DNA from: Gracilaria gracilis
Taxonomy: Eukaryota > Rhodophyta > Florideophyceae > Gracilariales > Gracilariaceae
Assembly: GCA_030374805.1 (NCBI GenBank)
Contig: JARGSG010000024.1
Location: forward strand, 496,001 to 560,000
Direction of reading: 5' to 3'
Length of the DNA: 64,000 nucleotides
Shown: in pieces, positions 49,048-59,730 of the stretch
How positions within the stretch are numbered: the stretch's first letter is position 1
Layout of the letters: each line of letters begins with the position of its first letter
Position numbers and translations under genes: made by a program
Notes under the pieces: model-generated
Databases searched by the model: none
Told to the model about the DNA's origin: nothing
Seen by the model: only the letters and a program-made list of their open reading frames with translations

Positions 49048-50592
49048 TCCTTTATTATGAATAAAGAGGCGGCGTGAGGTTGTCAGGGGAAATGAGATAA
49101 GATTCAAGAGGAGGTTAATCACAGAGAACAGTTGGGGTTTGATTTCAGTTTCTTGTTGCCTGTTTCTTCGTTTCCTAGCTTCTAGCTGGAGATTGTAATG
49201 TGTGAGATGTGTTAGAAAACGAGGACGGCGTTATACGGCTGAACCACTGTAGATGGGCAATTGTTTGCTCAGCTGTACTGCGTTATCCACACCCGTGCAT
49301 TGTTTAGCCATGCACGTTACCGTCGACGGATATGGTTTACTGCACGTAGTAAGTACCAACGGTACCAGTGCTTGACTCTTTCGTAGCAATGAGTCGGCGC
49401 CAGAGCACACAATGGCACAAGCACGAACAACGGTCCCTTTTGGATAGCTTCGCACCTTGAGCGGTGGGAAGGGCGACACGCAAACTTCCTACGTGTAGCT
49501 ACGAGTAGTTTGCATCATGCGTAATGATTACGTCAGCGCTGAATACAGAGGGCACCTCTCACCTGTAGCGTTTCTGGTAGCGTTGGTAGTGAAGTCTTTG
49601 CCTGTACTGAAGACTTCCGAGGGCGCCGTTCTTTTCGGCCCTGCACGTGCTCAGTCGATCTACCGAAGGATGGATATAATGGTTCCCACGTGCATCATTA
49701 TGACAAGAATGACCTTGACGATGATGATACAGGGTACCTACATACGATATGATGAGGCAAGAAAAACGATATTGTGCGTATTGTTGAATGTCGATTGACG
49801 ACGAGTCCGAGCATAGCATCAGCTACTGTGTGGTCTTGTGACAAGTTCTATGCGATCCGCTCAACAGCTTTTGTTTGGTATGTGCTTTAAATGATTAGCC
49901 GTGGTCTGCCAAAAGACTTCAGCTTTTGTAGGAATGATGAAATGTATCCAGTATCTTAGAAAAATTCTGTAGGTGGGCCAATTCGTGTGACTGCAATCAT
50001 GCATTTGCATTGAGGATGAGTCTCTCGTGATGATCTATCTTTTTCGGAGAGATTGTCATTCTTCGAGAGTCTCATCTTCTCGAAGAATTGCCTGAAAGCT
50101 ATCTTCGTAAAAAGAGCGAATCTGGCACTCGTGGTCGATATGTCTGCGGAGAAGTAGAACGCTACCCTTGTATTCAGAGACTTCGTACATGGAACTCGCG
50201 GAAATCCGGAAGCTTTTGGTATATATAAGGTTAGATCTAGAGAGAGAGAGAGAGATGTTTGCTTACTTCGGATGGGGCGCCCTCTTAACGCTGGCTTTAA
50301 CATGTTAGCTTACCGCAATACCCGCACAGGTATTGGGCGGACATGATGTCACCTTCAAAAATACAAACTAGCGAATCAAATCACCGAATTAGGCAGAGGA
50401 ACACTGGGCTCTCAGAGTCTGAGCCTCAGACGCGAGATTGAAGACAGCCTGTGCAACGCAGCTTCATCACATCACCACGGCGGCCATTAGTTCCCCCCTC
50501 CCACAAACAGATGCTCAAGCTGAACTGCAGCAACGCCGACAGCAGATCCCACTACACAGAGTACGATTTCAATCCGGGGTGACAGAAAAACC
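49048..50592 (+). other. 1.5 kb intergenic region
   Basis: No recognisable gene. A short (AG)n tract lies near 50238-50254. It holds the RBM26-like 3' end, with AATAAA at about 49060, and the DUF1772 gene promoter. Confidence 0.45.
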
Positions 50593-51072
50593 ATGACAAT
50601 GGGCATTACATACGTACGTCTCCTTGAAGTTGGCGCAACAGTTGCAACGGGACTGACGGCCGGCGGAATGTCATACATCACCCTGGTTGAAGCACCATCC
50701 CGTGCTAAACTATCTGCCGTTGATCAACTACAACACTGGCGCACTACATTCCCCCGTGCCATGGCATTGTTCAAACCAGCGGGTCTCCTGCTTGTGCCCC
50801 TGTTAATCGCGTGTTCCCGATTTTCTGGAAAGTCCTTGTATCTTGGAGCTGCGTTACCGTTCGCGTTGATAGCGCCTTTCACAGCGCTTGCCATTATGCC
50901 TACGAACAAGAAACTGCTAACTTGTCCGTCGCCTGCGGATCAAAAAGAGGAGGAAGAAGTGACTGGTCTGATTCAGACTTGGGCCAAGAGACATGCTGTG
51001 CGAGTGTTCTTCGCCTTTTCGGGGTTTGCATGCACGGTCTCCGCATGCGCCTTGTTGGAGAAGCGCGTCTGA
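50593..51072 (+). CDS. DUF1772 (anthrone oxygenase-like) membrane protein
   Basis: 159 residues with four predicted membrane segments: about 8-28 (LLEVGATVATGLTAGGMSY), 58-78 (AMALFKPAGLLLVPLLIAC), 83-103 (LYLGAALPFALIAPFTALA) and 138-156 (FFAFSGFACTVSACALL). The small polar loop TLVEAPSRAKL after helix 1 and MPTNKKLL after helix 3 match the DUF1772 family pattern, where an early P-R and a P-x-N before helix 4 are conserved. Members occur in bacteria, fungi and algae; a few are linked to oxidation of polyketides, most have no known role. No targeting peptide is obvious. It stands alone with long flanking gaps. Confidence 0.75.
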   Translation: MTMGITYVRLLEVGATVATGLTAGGMSYITLVEAPSRAKLSAVDQLQHWRTTFPRAMALFKPAGLLLVPLLIACSRFSGKSLYLGAALPFALIAPFTALAIMPTNKKLLTCPSPADQKEEEEVTGLIQTWAKRHAVRVFFAFSGFACTVSACALLEKRV

Positions 51073-52520
51073 GAGAGAATTATCCGACGTTGTCCGCAAA
51101 ACTCCAAAGTGCCGGAATCCCTTGCAACTAGACCTTGTTAGTCTATGCCAATAGGGCCGTTATCAGTAAAATCCATGTACAGTTGGCATCCTTGCCAGCC
51201 CGTTCTTGAAGAGCTGAAACCGGAACGAACGTTCCAACCAACAGAAGAGACATAAAGAAAGGTTCTGGAACCAGAAACGGAAACTATTCGTTCAACGGTG
51301 CGGATGCCTTGGAGGCTTTGTGGGCTCGTGGGCACGTTTTCACATAAAGTGAGTGACGGCTTATGTCATGGCACATTATAGTCGCATCAGAGATGATAAG
51401 GTGCAACGTTCTACCTTTTCTCAGGCAACGAACGGTCGTTAACGGTCCGGGCAACGGAGTTTTTGTTGTCTCTGGTATGTATTTGTCGGTTGACATGATA
51501 TTACAGTAGGAGTTCACGAAATCGCTTGGTAAACACAAAGCACAATAGCTTTGAAGATGAAGGAGAACGTTCCGCCCGTGATGCATGACTGCGCGAAACA
51601 GTGTGCTTGTAGAATCATCTTTGATTGCGAAGCTCAGTGCTGAAACGCATGCAAATCAGAAACAATGCGTTCCTTTTCAATTGCACCACGGTGGAAAGAA
51701 TGTACTGTTCTCAGCAAAAGTTAGCTCTTCAAACCGATGTCGGAGACGTAGTAGAAATTGTGGTAGGGTAGACTTGATCTGAATGACTGTACTAAAGTTA
51801 TCTACACTTCGCAAAGCTTGCAAGTTTTCGCGAGCCAGTTGGCGTTCATGAGATTGAGATTCGACATTACATTCTGGAAAAGTGTACGTACAGTACGAGT
51901 AAGCAGAAGCCCCAGATGGCACGAGTGTGTTGGCTGCATTTGAGAAACAGTAACTGTAACTACACGGGGATGACGAATGTGGCCCGAAGTTTTTCAACCC
52001 GCGAACGACTGTTGAGTGACACGTGCAGCGACAGCGGCGAAGGCGGAGAACATAATGGAAGCGCACAATACGAACTTACAAATCGGTTGACCTTTATCCT
52101 ACTAGATACCGAACAGTTCTGACGCGAGTTGGAGTGATATTTCTCACGCGTTGGCAGTAGCCATGGGGCTTGAAAGCATCAAAATCGAACGCGTGAACAG
52201 CGCTTCCAGGGCGGCGCAGCACAGGAGGCTCTCAATTCAATGGGGACGGAGAGATTGACGCGAACAATGTTGATTTGATACTGGAAGTGCCACGAATGTT
52301 TCAAACAGCAAGCGGTTTTGGAAGCATTGCTGGGAGAGGCGCATGATCACGTTACCATTACCCTACATCATGCGAGGCTTCTGAGCGGAGGGGAAATGAG
52401 AGAGGATTGGGAAGGGTATTTGAAGAGTGGCGCTGAGATGCTCTCGGTTAACGGAGTGGGAGCGAAGGGCGATGCGCGTTCGACAAACTGTGCGATCAAA
52501 TCGGTTGCTCAGCAGTGGCG
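51073..52520 (+). other. 1.4 kb intergenic region
   Basis: No recognised coding frame or repeat. It holds the 3' end of the DUF1772 gene and the promoter of the first seven-cysteine gene. Confidence 0.45.
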
Positions 52521-53048
52521 ATGATGGGTGGATTTGATTCACGATTTGCGAGGATGATGATGAAGAGTTTGTTTCTGATGGCGTTGATGGTGGGGTTGGT
52601 GAAGGGCGAAGTGTTGATCTGCACCAAGAGTGAATGCATGACGGAGTTTGGGAGAAAAGTGAAGTGCTACGGTGTAAATGCGGGCGAGAAGACGCTGTTC
52701 ATTCAATCGTTCCGAGGGAGTGATGGACGCTACTATGGATATCGACAAATCGCACTGTCAAACCTGTTCTTGACGGACGACGATACGGCGGCTTCCGGCT
52801 CGAACAATATTGTGCTGGGAACGACTGCGCCGGCGGTAACAATCACTGACACGTCACGAGAGGTGGAGGGGGTGCCTAAGGTTATGAAGGCGTTTGACAA
52901 ACAGCAGCGTGCTCAGAAGCAGGCGTTCTCTTTCCCCGGATTCAGGGGTCCTATATGTGTAGACAACGAACCGCAGATTTTCGGTGACAATGGAGTGGTG
53001 GCTTTCGCCAAGCCGTTTGGGTTGTGTTGCAGGGCTTGCGGGTTCTAA
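52521..53048 (+). CDS. Secreted seven-cysteine protein, paralogue A
   Basis: 175 residues from the ATG at 52521; an in-frame ATG at 52554 would give a tighter signal peptide (MMMKSLFLMALMVGLVKG). Either way the mature chain begins near EVLICTKSEC. It has seven Cys after the signal peptide, in the order ICT, EC, KC, IC, then CC and C at the very end (KPFGLCCRACGF). The middle has GVNAGEKTLFIQSF, then YGYRQIALSNLF. The related gene at 60243 has the same cysteine order and the same C-terminal PFGxCCxxCG. The family is unknown to me; a disulfide-stabilised secreted or wall protein is the reading. It sits directly upstream of the Copia element, in the same direction as its paralogue. Confidence 0.78.
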   Translation: MMGGFDSRFARMMMKSLFLMALMVGLVKGEVLICTKSECMTEFGRKVKCYGVNAGEKTLFIQSFRGSDGRYYGYRQIALSNLFLTDDDTAASGSNNIVLGTTAPAVTITDTSREVEGVPKVMKAFDKQQRAQKQAFSFPGFRGPICVDNEPQIFGDNGVVAFAKPFGLCCRACGF

Positions 53049-53369
53049 CTTTTAATGATGAAGAATACAGAGAAACAGACAAACTAAACAATAAGTTTTA
53101 TGTTACAAGGGCGGGCGATGGGTTGTTGACGCGCCCAAGGAACATGGAGCGGGTGTGACACGGAGTTGGGCAAATGTATGGATCGGCGGAAGGAGGAGCA
53201 CGACGATGGACGGCTCCTGGCGCTCATCGTTTAGCGCGGTTACACAGTGAACCAAAGAGGCGGTGGAAACAGCTTTGGTGGTTGGCAACTCTGCGGCGGC
53301 TACCAACGGTATCTAGATACACGCGGCTGCGCGCGAAACGTCAAACGAATGACAAAGCGTAAAGCAAGC
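53049..53369 (+). other. Region between paralogue A and the Copia element
   Basis: 321 bp without a recognised feature. It should contain the terminator of paralogue A. Before the transposon arrived this would have been continuous with the sequence after 59730. Confidence 0.5.
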
Positions 53370-53374
53370 AAAAT
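53370..53374 (+). repeat. Left target site duplication (AAAAT)
   Basis: AAAAT immediately precedes the left LTR; an identical AAAAT follows the right LTR at 59726-59730. A 5-bp duplication is the normal Copia footprint. Confidence 0.88.
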
Positions 53375-53579
53375 TGTAGCGCGCGAGCGGGGGCGAAAGG
53401 GGTCGAGCGAAGTGCGCGCATAGTTGACCGCCGGCGGGCAGAGCGCCGAGCCGGACGGTCGCGCAATTTATTTTGCCAGTGCAACCCACCGGCGCATTGC
53501 TGTGCGCCGGGCGTTGCACTGCGCACAAATGACGCGTGTGTGGCGCTCTCGCCTTGCAAGAGGCCGACCGGTATCAACA
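53375..53579 (-). repeat. 3' LTR of the Copia element, 205 bp
   Basis: Starts TGTAGCGCG and ends ATCAACA; reads base for base like 59521-59725. On the element strand it contains AAAATAAATT, which could serve as TATA or polyadenylation signal. Confidence 0.93.
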
Positions 53580-53590
53580 CCGTCCCTCAA
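53580..53590 (-). other. Polypurine tract next to the 3' LTR
   Basis: On the element strand, TTGAGGGACGG directly precedes the 3' LTR, the position where plus-strand priming occurs. It is short and contains one pyrimidine inside the purine run. Confidence 0.55.
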
Positions 53591-54051
53591 GGCGAAGCGA
53601 CTACTCTTCCTACACCACTTATAAGCATCTAGTTACTGAGCCCAATTCACAAGTAAAGCATAATATCAACGACCGAAGAGCAGGGTCTGTAGACACGATT
53701 TCTCTGCAAATCTGTCTCTTCTCTGGCATTATCTTGCAAATGCCAAAGGCGTGGTGCAACATTCAAAACATAATAAGAATACATTCATACATAACGTATC
53801 ACACACATAGTTCCACCAGCTCCAAGCTGGGGAGTCATTACTTGTTCACACCAGTAAACTCCAAAACCCAGATATCATGTTAAAACCCGTTGGGACAAAC
53901 ACACATGTACCTCTGTGGGAAAACAGAGAAGGTTGTGAACCACAAACATTCATAAACAATTATTCAAACATTCAAACATGTAGCAAACAAAAAAGACAAA
54001 ACAAAACATAACAAAGTAGTTAGTGTAGTCAGTAGACCCCAACAATTCTTC

Positions 54052-57000
54052 CTAGAACGAGTCAATATGCATCAATCTGACCATCCTCCTCACTTCTGGG
54101 AGGGACGCACACTTTGTCAGTATGTCAGCGATCTGTTGACTCCTTGGGATTTTGCACAGCTTAATAATTTGACCTCTCTCCAGGTCCCGCACATGGTGCG
54201 TCTTCAAATCGATGTGCTTGTTTCGAGCAGATATCTGTGGACTCGTGGTCAAAGATATAGCAGCCGAGCTATCATTCATGATCTTTGTGGCTTCGAACCA
54301 TAGATCCTCGCTCCAAGGCTGGATGTGTGCGAATTCAAAATACATCTTTCGTATGCACGAAAGGTCTTTCGCGCAGGTAGAAAGAGCGATATACTCCGCC
54401 TCTGCCGAAGATAGCGCAATTACCGTTTGACGCTTTGATTTCCACATGACTGGTGCGTCGTTGACGACGATAACGTACCGTGTTGTGGACTTACGAGTCT
54501 CAATGCATCCCCCCCAATCGGCGTCAGCGTACGCACAGAGTGAGGCGGGAGAAATAGGACGGTGGGCTGGAAAATGAAGTCCATAATCCATAGTGCCAGC
54601 CAAGTACCTAAATAATCGTTTGAGCAGCGATAAGTGTCGTTCACATGGGTTATGTAAATGCCTTGAGAGCGCTGATATGGAAAAGGAAAGGTCAGGACGG
54701 GTAGATACAGAAATGTAAAGTAATGCACCAATCCCTGACCTATACTCTGCATGATCATCTGTCGAAAGAATGAAGTCTTCCTCACCAGATGGCAGTACAT
54801 TGGCAGCCGTAGGGAAAGGTGATCCAACTGCATTGCACTGTTGCATACCAAACTTCTTGAGAATTTGTAGTGCATATCCATATTGATTAACCTTAATGCC
54901 GGAAGGAGATCGCTGAATATTCCAACCTATGAATGACTTCAGCTCCCCATAGAGCTTCACATCAAACGTTGCAGACAGTTTGTGTTTGAAGTCATTTAGA
55001 AGTTTGGCATTGTTGGCAGCGAATGCGCAGTCGTCGACTATAACAGCCAAGATCAGGAAGTTGTCCTGCTCGCGGAACATGAAGACGCGAGAGTCGAGAG
55101 CTGATGTCACAAAGTTCCATGATAGGAGAGCTTCAGAAAAGAGGGAACCCCATATTGTTCCAGCTTGGACAGCACCATAGATGGAGTTAAGGAGTTTGCA
55201 GACATGGCCTGGCTTCCCCACAATGCCAGTAGAGTCAGAAGGTTGTTCCATAATTATAGGAACATCCAGTTTTCCATATAAGTAGGCGTTTGAGATGTCT
55301 GCTCCCTCCAGTAAAAGGTTTTGTGCAGCGGCAACTGAGAGAAGAATGCGTAGTGCTTCATGACAGGCTACTGGCGCATAAGTGTTGAATGGATCGAAGT
55401 CAATGAAGGGCTTCTGTTTGTCTCCCCGTAGACAGCAGCGTGCCTTCTTCAAGAACTTCTTCCCGACTCCATCCAACATCTTCTCCTTGAAGACCCAAGT
55501 ATACGGAACCGGTTTCATCCAGGATTCCCTGGGTATAAGTTCCCAAGTGTTAAGGCGGATGAGTGCGTTCATCTCGCGGTCGATGGCCTCACACCAACCG
55601 GGATCTCTGCACGCGTCCTTGAAACTACTTGGAACGTTGGGGTCATACACAGTTTTCTTCGAGACCCATACATTTGGAAAGTTATGCGCGATTGTTGTCA
55701 TCTCCTTTACCAGGTGGTCCTCCAAGTCAGGACCGTTATCGGTCTGTGAGGTATGGTCCGTTTCCTCTGTCTCCTGTTGGCGAGTTATACCCTCCAGGAG
55801 GGTGGAGATGTTTGGAAGAGGAGAGGAGTTGACAGCCTTGAAGTCCAGAATACGGCAAGTGACGACCGAGTTCTTCCCCGGCACAAACACACGGGCGAGT
55901 GTGGTGTCGCTTTGCATGCCCACGAAGTTCGCGAAGACAGAACGGGGGAGGAACTTCTTTGATGCCACGGTCTTGGACCGATATACAAAGGCGTAGCCAG
56001 GCTGACCAAAGTTCGGAATGTTCGTAAAGTCGATTATAATGGACGGATTCCATTCCAGAATCGGTATCCGTCCTTGTATCCTTGAAGATGGAGCCCTATT
56101 TCGGAGCCAGTTGGCATGGTTCATTGCCTCTGCCCAGAAGGAAATGGGCAGTTTGCTCGCGAAGAGAAGTACACGAGCCCTGGTCCAATGTTCTTGGATA
56201 AGCCTCTCCGCGGCTCCATTAGATTCGGAGGCGTAGGCAGGAGAGTAGTCCAAGAGTATGCCATGATCGAAGCAGAAAGTGTCCAACTCACTGCTTTTGT
56301 GTTCGCCGGCCCCGTCCAGGCGAACATTCTTCAAGCGAAACGAGTGGTTAAGTTCTAGCTCCGATCTGCGTTTGTACCAAGCCAGGTGCTTCAAAACACT
56401 AGCACCTGTCTTGTCCATCAAGAAGAAAACGTCCGACTTGGAAGTGTGGTCATCCAGTACGGCCATGGCGTAGATTGCACCAGAGAGAGATGGCGAAATC
56501 TTTCCCGACAGGTCCATGTGGATAAGTTCCAAGGGACTTGACGTCGAAACGGATCGCGACCGGGCGGTGATTGGGTTCCGTTTCTTCTTGCCTGTGAGGC
56601 AAGGGACGCACGTCAACGACTCCAAGATGGAACGTTGAAAGTAAGGCACAGAGTCGAAAGACTTGGCAAGGTTCTGGTATCTACTTGGGTGAAGATGACC
56701 AGTTCGACCGTGCCATTCCAAAGCCAGCTCCTGATTGCTGTTACTTGCGTTCACGACCATCACTTGTTTGTCGTTATCAGCGAGGTCCATGACGAAGAGG
56801 CCTTGGTTGATTTCCGTTTCCCAAATGATTTCAGAGTTTCGGTTAGGATCCATGATGAAACATCCATTGAGTGGCCGAATGGTGGAAGTGAACATCACCA
56901 TGAACTCTACACTGAGAACGCCAACAGAAAGGATGTTCGACTCAAAAGCAGGCGCGTGGTAAGCCTCGATGACTGTACCACGGTTCAAAGGTATCCAGAC

Positions 57001-58224
57001 ATGACCTTTGCCAACGAGACGAGCTGTTCCTGAGGCTGCCTGAACAGTCTCGATCTCAATTCGTTCGTATCGAATGAACGACTTCCGCGAATGGAAGAAG
57101 TGATGAGTTGCCCCTGAGTCAATATAGGCTGAGTCCAATTTCGTTTGAGAAAGAAGAGCGATCTTACTCTTGAACTTGGCCATATTGCAGTTGAAGCCAG
57201 GTGAAGGAGGCGGATCATCATTTCTTTGCACCACATATGAACGAGGTTTGGAGTTATGATTTGAGTTACGATTATCATTTCCATCCCCCCTTGGTGCAAA
57301 CCCTGAGTTCCAGTTGGATTGGCGTTGTCCTCCTTTGTGGGACCCATACTGTGAACGACGAGAACCACCGTTGTTGCGATTAGATTGCTGCCGTCCGTTG
57401 GAGTTGTGCTGGTTATCATTATTGTCAGACTCCTCACGTTTGCGTTTGTAGCAATCTCGAGCGTAATGTCCACGACGACCGCAGTAGTAGCAATTGTCAT
57501 CGTAGCGGCTCTTGGTAGCCGAGGACTTGTTACGCCGGTTTCGCTGCTTTCGACCACCCTTGTTTGCCGTGTTGGCTTTCGGTTGGGTAGTGGGGGTGGA
57601 CGAAGGAGCGGAGGATGTCGGGTTGTTAGGGTTCTTGCGACGAGCCACTTCAGCTTCGACAGCGTTCACAATGGAGTCGAACCCGACATCGGTTAGGTTT
57701 GACATCATGGCCAAGGGACCAAAGGAGTTGGGGAGACTTCGAATGAGTTTGGAGACTTTGTCTTTCTCCGAAAGTTCCTCATCGAAGGTGGCAAGTTCCC
57801 CAACAACTTCCAGGAACTTAGCGACGTGCTTGTTCCAGTCGTCGCTGTCCTTGTATACCAAAGTGTCCAGACGATGGCGGATGTTCTGCACAGCTTGCGC
57901 GTTGGTGGTTGTGTACACGCGCTGCAGTTCATCCCAGAGATCTTTGGCCGTTTTGTCATCATCATCGACAAACATTCGAACAAGAGCAAGCGGAGAGTCA
58001 CCGAGGCAGAGTGTGATGGTGCTCTTCGCTTTGACTGACTTTTCGAACCAAGATCTCATTGCCCGGTTTGTGGGGTTGAACCCATCAGGACGTGGGTCAA
58101 GACCGGAAAGAAATGGGTCGTCTCTGCGGAGATACGCCAGAAGACGACGACGCCAGAGAATGTAGTCGGTGGGGACCTTGAGCTTTGGAAGCCTGCCAAG
58201 GAGACCCTCATTTGTGCCCGACAT
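54052..58224 (-). CDS. Copia gag-pol polyprotein, 1390 aa
   Basis: A single frame from the ATG at 58224. The gag region is about residues 1-240 (DLWDELQRVYTT block) and the zinc knuckle CYYCGRRGHYARDC (CX2CX4HX4C) lies near 246. The protease active site AYIDSGATHHFF is near 365. The GAG-pre-integrase ends with WHGRTGHLHPSRY. The integrase has HMDLSG, LDGAGEHKS and SNGAAERLI as the D-D-E residues. The reverse transcriptase has TWVFKEKML, ADISNAYLYGKLDVP, and the catalytic VIVDDCAFA, where Copia usually has YVDD. The RNase H has ADADWGGC and ALSSAEAEYIALS. No internal stop or frameshift is present. The chain is of ordinary length for a plant or algal Copia. Expression should start from the right LTR. 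Confidence 0.95.
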   Translation of the reverse strand: MSGTNEGLLGRLPKLKVPTDYILWRRRLLAYLRRDDPFLSGLDPRPDGFNPTNRAMRSWFEKSVKAKSTITLCLGDSPLALVRMFVDDDDKTAKDLWDELQRVYTTTNAQAVQNIRHRLDTLVYKDSDDWNKHVAKFLEVVGELATFDEELSEKDKVSKLIRSLPNSFGPLAMMSNLTDVGFDSIVNAVEAEVARRKNPNNPTSSAPSSTPTTQPKANTANKGGRKQRNRRNKSSATKSRYDDNCYYCGRRGHYARDCYKRKREESDNNDNQHNSNGRQQSNRNNGGSRRSQYGSHKGGQRQSNWNSGFAPRGDGNDNRNSNHNSKPRSYVVQRNDDPPPSPGFNCNMAKFKSKIALLSQTKLDSAYIDSGATHHFFHSRKSFIRYERIEIETVQAASGTARLVGKGHVWIPLNRGTVIEAYHAPAFESNILSVGVLSVEFMVMFTSTIRPLNGCFIMDPNRNSEIIWETEINQGLFVMDLADNDKQVMVVNASNSNQELALEWHGRTGHLHPSRYQNLAKSFDSVPYFQRSILESLTCVPCLTGKKKRNPITARSRSVSTSSPLELIHMDLSGKISPSLSGAIYAMAVLDDHTSKSDVFFLMDKTGASVLKHLAWYKRRSELELNHSFRLKNVRLDGAGEHKSSELDTFCFDHGILLDYSPAYASESNGAAERLIQEHWTRARVLLFASKLPISFWAEAMNHANWLRNRAPSSRIQGRIPILEWNPSIIIDFTNIPNFGQPGYAFVYRSKTVASKKFLPRSVFANFVGMQSDTTLARVFVPGKNSVVTCRILDFKAVNSSPLPNISTLLEGITRQQETEETDHTSQTDNGPDLEDHLVKEMTTIAHNFPNVWVSKKTVYDPNVPSSFKDACRDPGWCEAIDREMNALIRLNTWELIPRESWMKPVPYTWVFKEKMLDGVGKKFLKKARCCLRGDKQKPFIDFDPFNTYAPVACHEALRILLSVAAAQNLLLEGADISNAYLYGKLDVPIIMEQPSDSTGIVGKPGHVCKLLNSIYGAVQAGTIWGSLFSEALLSWNFVTSALDSRVFMFREQDNFLILAVIVDDCAFAANNAKLLNDFKHKLSATFDVKLYGELKSFIGWNIQRSPSGIKVNQYGYALQILKKFGMQQCNAVGSPFPTAANVLPSGEEDFILSTDDHAEYRSGIGALLYISVSTRPDLSFSISALSRHLHNPCERHLSLLKRLFRYLAGTMDYGLHFPAHRPISPASLCAYADADWGGCIETRKSTTRYVIVVNDAPVMWKSKRQTVIALSSAEAEYIALSTCAKDLSCIRKMYFEFAHIQPWSEDLWFEATKIMNDSSAAISLTTSPQISARNKHIDLKTHHVRDLERGQIIKLCKIPRSQQIADILTKCASLPEVRRMVRLMHIDSF

Positions 58225-59507
58225 TGAGGCGTCCGGGGAGCGACGGATGAAAGTGTATGATCAACCTTCTTCTACGAGATAAGGATATCGCGACCTACGG
58301 GGTAGGAACGTTTCTTCTTCTTCTTGAACTTCTTGAACTTCTTCTTCTTCAACTTCGCCAGTCCCCTACCGGTGGAGGAGGTGTGAACTTGAGGTGTTCC
58401 TGGCCCAACCTTGGGAGCCAGGCGATCGATGTAGGACGGGTCCCCGCAATTAAGCAGCTAACCCCGCACCACAACAAACAGACCTTTGAAGGATCTTCCC
58501 GCACCCAAAAAGCGGAGGGTACTTCACTTCGTCAAACAAAAGAAGAAAAAAAGCAGTAGTAAAACGTAGTAGCGTAGTATAGAGCATACGCCTCGTACGG
58601 CAGAACGCACTCGTGGCACGAAGAACGGACGAACAGAGGCCACTTCTTCTCTCAAGGAGAGCGAGAAAAACCGGTTCTCGAAGTAATGTTGAAAACGAAA
58701 TTGTTTTCGTAATCCAAGACGTTGCATTGCCGGAGAAAATGTGGCTGATGTAGAAGGAACGAGTAACCTGTGGCCCAGAAGCAGACGCAATTTATCGAGA
58801 GGTGTAAACGTTATCAACATGATGAACGTCATACAGATGCAAAATCAAGACCGTTGTAGAAATCCAAGAGAGTGTAGCGTAGAAATTGTTGCGCAAGCAT
58901 GCAGATCCGACAACAGAACAAGAACAGGGTGTAGATGATAGTAGGACGTTGCTAAGCTTTGAAATAGAGTGAAGAAGTGTTGGTGCCAAACCAGTTAGAG
59001 ACGTAAGAAATTAGTGATCGCAAACATTTTGCGATGCACCGAATTGTATGCCACACAATGTATAGTAGGAAAGAGGGAAGTCGTTTGGAATCGCATCGTA
59101 GTTGCAGCGGAGGCACATTGTCGCTTCGCAGTAAAGATGCAGGAAAACCAGTAATCATCAATCTTCACAATGGATCACCATCTAGATTCTGTACTTCCAT
59201 TTAGAATGAACAAATAAAGTAGAAAAGTTATATACATACTTATCCTGTCCGATGTCAACCAACTTTCAGAGCCTCAACAAAGTCTATAGACTTGGGAGCC
59301 CATCACGAAGTCAATCGCGCACGGTAGGTTTCGCTTTGGCAGTGCTCTAGCCGCGACATACCTATGGGCATGGGAGCCGAGACAACCGCTAAGCAACCCG
59401 TCCAGTTTTTGAGTAGTTCAGCGTACGCGCAATAGAAGCGCGGTAGCGCGCAGAGAAAGGGGCCGATCATGTGCGCAAGCGATGGCGGCCCGGGGCAGCG
59501 CGCCCCA
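58225..59507 (-). other. Long Copia leader, 1.3 kb
   Basis: Lies between the primer-binding site and the gag start. It contains a (CTT)n-like microsatellite at about 58311-58352 and several short frames, none with a Copia domain. It may hold packaging signals, or sequence captured by the element. Confidence 0.6.
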
Positions 59508-59520
59508 GGCGATGCTACCA
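59508..59520 (-). other. Primer-binding site matching initiator tRNA-Met
   Basis: On the element strand TGGTAGCATCGCC begins right after the 5' LTR. TGGTAGCA matches the complement of the usual 3' end of initiator tRNA-Met (TGCTACCA). The last bases diverge from the plant or animal form and may match the host's own tRNA. Confidence 0.75.
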
Positions 59521-59725
59521 TGTAGCGCGCGAGCGGGGGCGAAAGGGGTCGAGCGAAGTGCGCGCATAGTTGACCGCCGGCGGGCAGAGCGCCGAGCCGG
59601 ACGGTCGCGCAATTTATTTTGCCAGTGCAACCCACCGGCGCATTGCTGTGCGCCGGGCGTTGCACTGCGCACAAATGACGCGTGTGTGGCGCTCTCGCCT
59701 TGCAAGAGGCCGACCGGTATCAACA
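59521..59725 (-). repeat. 5' LTR of the Copia element, 205 bp
   Basis: Partner of the left LTR with no mismatch seen on reading through all 205 positions. It should carry the promoter for the element on the minus strand. Confidence 0.93.
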
Positions 59726-59730
59726 AAAAT
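59726..59730 (+). repeat. Right target site duplication (AAAAT)
   Basis: AAAAT matches 53370-53374 and marks the other edge of the Copia insertion. Confidence 0.88.

Larger units (their letters stand above)
53375..59725 (-). mobile_element. Complete Copia LTR retrotransposon, 6351 bp
   Basis: The element is bounded by two 205-bp LTRs (TG...CA) that read as identical, inside a 5-bp AAAAT target duplication. It is oriented on the minus strand: the 5' LTR is the right copy. A primer-binding site abuts the 5' LTR and a purine tract abuts the 3' LTR. One intact gag-pol frame of 1390 codons occupies 54052-58224. Gene order (gag, protease, integrase, RT, RNase H) is Copia, not Gypsy. The leader between 5' LTR and start codon is about 1.3 kb, longer than usual. 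Identical LTRs and an unbroken frame point to a recent, possibly still active, insertion. The element lies between two paralogous seven-cysteine genes. Confidence 0.95.

Noticed and set aside
53341..53580. Frames shared by 53.3-53.6 kb and 59.3-59.7 kb, possible duplicated gene
   Set aside because: The shared part is the 205-bp LTR of the Copia element, not a gene.
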